Assembly (NCBI GenBank): GCA_958510825.1 | Contig: OY294050.1 | Span: forward strand, 3,759,340-3,823,339 | Length of the DNA stretch: 64,000 nucleotides | Source of the DNA: Brachypterus glaber | Lineage: Eukaryota > Arthropoda > Insecta > Coleoptera > Kateretidae | Direction of reading: 5' to 3' | In this document: one piece after another, positions 58,240-64,000 of the stretch | How the letters are laid out: each line of letters begins with the position of its first letter | Position numbering within the stretch: the first letter of the stretch is position 1 | Made by a program: the position numbers and the translations under genes | Notes under the pieces: generated by a model | What the model saw: the letters and a program-made list of their open reading frames with translations, nothing else | What the model was told of the DNA's origin: nothing | Database searches by the model: none

Positions 58240-58610
58240 TACCGGGTGATTCAGAAAAAAGGTACAAAATTTTAAGAGTTCCAAAAATATAAAAAATGCC
58301 TATAATGGTTGGTCCGGAAATAAGCCCTAAGGGAGCTACGACCCTTCTAAGGGTTGAAAAGTAGTTTTTATTTAACGTCTCTGGAACCTCTTAAACTACA
58401 GTTACGATTTTTTGCACATGCCTTAACTTTTTAAGGCTATTCTTTTATGTAATCTTTACTTGATAACTTTAACCAGGGGTGTGCAAAATGGGGGGACGTC
58501 ACTTTTTCGCCCCAAAATTTTTTGTCCTTTATAGGAACTTTCTTCATATTTGTGGACCTAGAATCACCCCTTAAAATTTTGTGCCTTATTTCTGACTCAC
58601 CCTGTATAAA
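58240..58610 (+). repeat. Partial foldback-family repeat
   Basis: It has ACCGGGTGATTCAG, CCTAAGGGAGCTACGACCC and CCAGGGGTGTGCAAAATGGG in the same order as the left arm of 61590-62769, but diverged and without the opposite arm. Confidence 0.6.
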
Positions 58611-58936
58611 TTAAAAACTTATTTTTATAAAAACCAAAGTTTACTTTTAAAGGTAACTGTATTAGCTACAAATAAGTCATACTCTCGTCTTTTATTGAAT
58701 AACTTCTTCGTATTTATAAATATTTATGTGGAGTACCACAGTTAGATTGTATCAAGGCCTAAAAATTCTTGTGTGCATAGCATTTGTGAATTGCATGTTA
58801 AGTAATAATAAATACAGAAAACAGTATCGTAACACAAACTAACAAACATTTGTGACCTGAAATTTTTTTTTTGAATCAAGTGTATAGAATATACAAATCG
58901 ATTTATAGTAGATCTAATAAGCTAAAAACGACGATT

Positions 58937-58979
58937 AGGTATAAATTAGGTATAAATTAGGTATAAATTAGGTATAAAT
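58937..58979 (+). repeat. (TAGGTATAAAT)4 tandem repeat
   Basis: Four perfect 11-base units next to the end of the dispersed repeat at 59004. Confidence 0.9.
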
Positions 58980-59003
58980 CGAAACTTCTTATCTTAAAAA
59001 AAA

Positions 59004-59713
59004 AGTATATTCTATAACTAGTATGGAATAGACAATATTCCGCGCGAGCGGAAAGTTTGTCATACGAGCCAGTAGGCGAGTATGAGGGTTCCCATTCCAT
59101 ACGTGTTGTAGACTATACTTTTTCTTCGACTGCAAATATGAAACACTGTATGGCTTTAAACTGCGGACAAGGTTAAAAACCATGTTTTTTGTGACTCGAC
59201 ATTGTAAATGCAACAAAATATATATTTTTAAATAAAGCAATTAATGTTATTTAATAATTTTATCAAATAAGTACTTAAAAAAGACTTTTATTTAATTTTA
59301 GCACATATTTACAAATTATAATGCAAAAATTGAAGGTTATGTCAGATTGTTGTGACAGATATCAGGTTTAAATATTGTACAATAGATGGAGCAGTTTTAA
59401 ATTTTTGAATTAAATTGGTAAAAAACTGGTCAAATATTAAGAAAAACTAATAAACTTCATGTAATTTTAAAGCAAAACTTTAAATTGCATTAAATTATTC
59501 AATATTTCATGGTAAAATAAATATATTTTTGCTTATTTTGCTACAGTTTTCTTTACTTTTATAAACAAGAGATGTCACTACATGTGCTCATTCTAACACT
59601 TGATACGGAATATTCATACCGTGTCTAGAGCTAGAATGGATTCATTCTGTGTTTAAAAAGTGTGTGTATTTGCTTACATTCTAAAGCAGTCGTAGAAAAA
59701 ACAATTTTCGGCT
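59004..59713 (-). repeat. 0.7-kb dispersed repeat, copy 2 (reversed)
   Basis: Inverted relative to 2322-3043, with a deletion in the GC-rich end. Confidence 0.75.
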
Positions 59714-61589
59714 TCTTGCAATAATTACGTCTGTACTCTTCGAACCACTACAAAAGAAAATGTTGGTCCAGTCAAAAAAAATTGTACCAAAGTGCGTTAT
59801 ATACAGTCCGTCTGTCCGTATGTCACGTTTTCTTGTCCGCGCGATATCTCAAGAAATAACAATCCGATAGACTTCGAAATCGAAAATAGTGTTAGAATAT
59901 CTCTGATCATGATATCAATTTATTTTTTTTATTTTCGAGAAAAATTGCTCTTATTTAAAAGATCAATTTTAACAATTTTGAAAAAATTCTTCCAAAAACA
60001 AAAAAGGAGGCTAAAATAAAAATAGAAAAAAAAAGAGATTATTGTAATTTGAAAATTACTTTTATTAAATTTTATTTTTTTATTAAAAAGGATCACTGAA
60101 AAATTGTCTAAATTGTGTCACCACCACAATTGTCGGATGGCCCCTGTGGCATGTCCCACTCAATTTAAAACCATAGATGTTATAAGACATTCGTGTACAA
60201 TTAACGTAACATTCTCATGTAAAAGTAAAAGCGCAATTTTTGCATTAAAGTTAAATTAGATTTTTGTTTTTTCAGTCAAAAACTTTCGTTGTAATTTTGC
60301 ATCGACCAAACTTTAGAAAAGTGCATGCTACACATAATGATTATATTTCAAATATATAGTGTGTTAAAAAAAAGAGAGTTTAAATTGGGCTAAAATAATT
60401 ATACACACACTACCCTTAAAAATTTTAAATAAAAGGTTAAACCACTCAGGATTTTTTGATTTTAGGTTGTTTTTGGACATTTCCAAACAGTTTTTGACAA
60501 AAATTGAAATCGCTCACGAAGCCGTTTTTAAATAAAGTCAATTGAGGCAGTTGATAAAAAAGAAAACTAATTAAACTACGCGCGTTTCTTGTGGCATAAG
60601 ACTTTTTTAAAGTACGTAGACAATACGTCGTAGAGCATAAGAAGAAACAAAACCAAAAATACTAAACTTACTATAATTCTTGGATGCTGCAATAAAAATT
60701 CTTGAAATTTCGTGGACAATTAGCTTAAATTTTAAAGAGTATAAGCGCCAAATTTGAATTTTATATATTTAATTGTTTATAAGTTATAGCGATTTCAGCT
60801 GTTATCTGTAAGAGTTCAAAAGCTATTGTAATATAACATCTAATAATTTGTACTGTACGTATAATGCAGGCAATAAAATGCATTTAAGTCTACAAGTTAA
60901 AAGGGTAATTGTCCCAATAAACTAATAAACGCTTGTAGGTACCGGAAAGAAGGCAATTCAATATTTTAACCATTTAATATCTCAATTATTTCATTTAAAG
61001 TCCATTCTCTTTACTAACTGGTTTAATTCTTGTGTGAATTAAAATATTATGCGAAAATACCTCTTCCAACAAAATTGCATATACAAAGATGAAACTACTC
61101 GTTCTCTGAGCTCGGTTGCCAATCTCTGTAATCGCCCTAAAAGAGTGTTCGTTCGTGTGTCATACACAATTATGCTTTCCCATTTTAAAAATTTTCAAAA
61201 TTTCGGAAAGCCTTGTACATTTTTTTGCGTATTTTTGCGTTTTATGAAGTTTTATGTCGATATAAATCAATTTCGAGCAAAAAAAATGTCGCTGGGTCGA
61301 TCGGTCTGTCCGGGAAATCGTTTGGGCACGATAACTTAAGAACGCTTTAAGCTAGAGACTTGAAATTTGGCATACAGGTATGTTACCAGAAGTTCTCGCT
61401 TGGGATTGCTTTTGGTGGGCTGGGCAAGGGGGGCAAATGAGGAAATACATTTAAATATTTTCAATATTTTCGTCAAAATTGGTATATAGGGGTTTTCGTA
61501 CATATTTATCACATAAAGTGCGGCGCGTTTTCATAAAATCGAATAAAAAATTTGTTATTAGTTATGTTTTAAACTTTTTCTATAGCCCT

Positions 61590-62769
61590 ATACAGGGTGT
61601 ATTTGAAATAGGGTCGGAAATTTTAACAGGTGATTCTACATGATAAAATATGACAAAAAGTTCCTATAAACATATGTCTAAAAATGCGTCATAAGGGAGC
61701 TACGCCCCTTTGAAATTGGCTAAAAAAATCGGTTTTTATTTAATAACTCAGGAACCCTTTGAGATATATTAACGAGGTTTTGCACGTGAATTAATCCTAA
61801 TAAGGCCCATCTTTGTATGTGATTTTCACGTACTTATTTAAACCAGGGGTGGGCGAAACGGGGGGGCCTTATCAGTTTTTTGTCCCAAACTTTTTTCTGT
61901 GTAACTTTTTTGCAATTTTATTTTTGAAATATAATTCCCCAGGTCAAAATACATAAAAAAGGTACTCTTATTGTAATACTGTAGGATTAACTGTTTTCGA
62001 GAAAAATTCATTTGAAGTTGAAATTCCACGGTTTGAGGACGAAAAATTAAATACTAAAATGTTGAAAACCAAAATTTTAATGATGTGGGGCAAATGTACA
62101 TTAAAAACTAAGAAAAAAACCTCATATACAGGTACTTCCAAAAATGAATCCTAATGGAGCTATGGTCTCCTAAATATGCACCATTTTTAAAGGGCTATGG
62201 TAGCTTTAAAAGCGTTTTTTCGACCTACATGTATGGAAACTTTTTTTCTTAGTTTTTGACGTAGAATAACATAGCATCATTAAAATTTTGGTTTTCGACA
62301 TTTTAGTATTTAATTTTTCGTCCTCGAACCGTGGAATTTCACCTTCAAATGAATTTTTCTCGAAAACGGTTAATCCTACAGTATTACAACAAGAGTACCT
62401 TTTTTATGTATTTTGACCTGGGGAATCATATTTCAAAAATAAAATTGCAAAAAAGTTACACAGAAAAAAGTTTGGGACAAAAAACTGATAAGCCCCCCCG
62501 TTTCGCACACCCCTGGTTGAAATAAGTACATGAAAATAACACATAAAACGGGCCTTGGTAGGATTAGTTGACGTGCAAAACCTCGTTGATATATCTCAAA
62601 GGGTTCCTGAGTTATTAAATAAAAACCGATTTTTTTAGCCACTTTCAAAGAGGCGTAGCTCCCTTATGACGCATTTTTAGACATATGTTTATAAGAACTT
62701 TTTGTCATATTTTATGATGTAGAATCATCTGTTAAAATTTCCGACCCTATTTCAAATACACCGTGTATA
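61590..62769. mobile_element. 1.18-kb foldback element
   Basis: Two arms of about 525 bases, from TACAGGGTGTATTTGAAATA to ACTAAGAAAAAAACC and back, surround a loop of about 125 bases near 62180. The mirrored 63- and 64-codon frames on opposite strands come from the arms. The ends (ACAGGGTGT) resemble those of other repeats at 26170, 36942 and 58240. Confidence 0.85.
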
Positions 62770-63088
62770 TTCAAAATAGTTTTAGTGCATTTTCTCTCAT
62801 AAATTTAATTAAAACATATTTATAACCGCGTTAATTTTCGTCTTTTTACAGTCTACCCGATTCTAAATCTATTTATATCATATTTTAAATTTACAACCCG
62901 AGTGTAAAAAGAAGAAAAACCAAAACACAGATGTTTCAGATCTTCCAACTAATTATCAAGCGTCTTTTTTTGAAAGACTTGCACTTTTTGTCGGGCTTAA
63001 CACTGAGAAAAATTATTATTATTTGTCTGACAATTTATAAGGATTTTTTTTAAACAAACAAATTGGCAATCATAAATGTTTCACAGCC

Positions 63089-63215
63089 TTTAACGCAAAG
63101 CGAGCTTTTGCTAAAATTTAACAGCGATTAAACGGAAGCTAGCTTTTTCTAAATTTTAACAGCGATTAAATCGAACTAACTTTTGCTTAAAGTTAACAGC
63201 GATTACATGTAACAC
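63089..63215 (+). repeat. Three-unit tandem repeat
   Basis: About 47-base units with AGCTTTTGCTAAAATTTAAC or a variant, then AGCGATTAAA, three times in a row. Confidence 0.75.
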
Positions 63216-63972
63216 ACTGTATACACCGAAGTTACTTTTTTTAATAAAGTTTGTTTATTTTGGACTTATTTAACTTGCGAATAAAACGAAGGTTGTAGGT
63301 TCCTTAGAGCTGTATAACTTTTTAATTTTGAATCTATTTTTTCCAAATTCATAATATAACTTAAACTTAATCATTCTTGAAAATTTGAAGTAAATCAGAA
63401 CTTTGATTTTTGAGATGTCATGTAGTCAAGAAACTGTGACATTGCATGGACAGATATTTTTAAAACTCATTTAGAATTCATTTAAAAGTACCTAATTTAT
63501 TGTAAACTTTTTGGTACAAGATGCAACATTAGGATCAAAACGTATTTTTCTCAAATTTTATTTTTTTTAAATATTTATTTTAGAATTGTTTCCCAGTGTA
63601 ATTATCAAAAAGTACAAGCTTTTTGTTTCCAAATTTAACACTTGGCAGCGATATTTTGTAAAGTAACTTACCCGTTTCTTCTTCCTTAAATTTTCAAACA
63701 TTTTTGGGCCACCTATGTTATAATTCCAGAACCTCATTATTTACAAACAAAACGCAATAAAAAAACTATTTATCTTTTAACCGAATAACAAATCAGTTCA
63801 TTCGTTTAAGTTAAGAGTTTTTTAAATTACAAATTAGAAAATGTGTAGATGTTTTTTTATTTTTTTTGTCATAAAAATATTTTTTACATTTTGTTAATAG
63901 CATAGCTCACGCCGTAAGCTTTTTACGTGGTAATTACAACTAGATGTACTACTAGTACTCTAGCTTTTTATT

Positions 63973-64000
63973 AAGGCCTATCCAGAAGCTTGCATAAGAA
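63973..64000 (+). mobile_element. Left end of a second AAGGC-TATCCAGAAGC MITE, cut by the window edge
   Basis: AAGGCCTATCCAGAAGCTTG, then CATAAGAA, matches the start of the element at 50431. Confidence 0.6.

Larger units (their letters stand above)
48041..64000. other. Gene-poor right part of the window
   Basis: About 16 kb without a supportable gene apart from the two small repeat-borne ORFs. It probably holds upstream intron(s) and the 5' end of the GAS2 gene, which I could not find. Stretches with nothing recognisable include 49343-50040, 52260-52650, 54120-54780, 55600-56090, 57810-58230, 59720-61580 (apart from a GACAGAC-type tract at 59800-59860) and 62770-63970 (apart from a tandem repeat at 63089). 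Confidence 0.5.

Overview
This is AT-rich nuclear DNA of an insect. It holds spliced metazoan genes with GT-AG introns, set in a dense background of short non-autonomous transposons, foldback elements and SINE copies. A beetle or another insect with a repeat-rich genome would fit, but nothing here fixes the order. I see no rRNA, functional tRNA, CRISPR array or intact autonomous transposon.

Six protein-coding genes are supported. From left to right: (1) the first coding exon of mitochondrial pyruvate carboxylase on the minus strand, with the rest of the gene beyond the left edge; (2) a complete four-exon ALG-2/PDCD6 penta-EF-hand gene (8801-9920, plus); (3) an anoctamin/TMEM16 gene (about 15988-27687, plus, with a possible 5' exon at 10829) whose calcium-site residues are all visible; (4) a single-exon NUDT14-like UDP-sugar diphosphatase (30826-30116, minus), arranged head to head with (5) a SEPT6-group septin (31353-35250, plus); and (6) a GAS2-family CH plus GAR cytoskeletal linker (48040-41173, minus) that lacks its extreme N-terminus in this window. 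These genes do not form a pathway; this is ordinary insect synteny. The only plausible shared regulation is the 526-bp divergent NUDT14/septin promoter.

The rest is repeats. Six copies of a roughly 410-bp MITE-like element lie at 13.2, 17.2, 28.8, 43.9, 48.8 and 52.7 kb. At least four full copies of a GGGAACGTTC-ended element sit in 3-bp TWA-like target duplications (Harbinger-like). Other elements include TA-flanked MITEs, two 770-bp CCCAGGTAGC-ended elements, two SINE copies with pol III boxes plus a fragment, several foldback palindromes, and a deleted Tc1/mariner transposase. Many elements are nested, so relative ages can be read.

The observations most worth a second look are: an anoctamin intron bounded by a 15-16-bp direct repeat, suggesting intron gain by duplication or insertion; a roughly 70-bp repeat found 15-32 bp from an exon edge in three different introns; a group of elements with similar ends but a different over-represented internal word in each; and a conserved 43-44-codon lysine-rich small ORF carried by three dispersed repeat copies.
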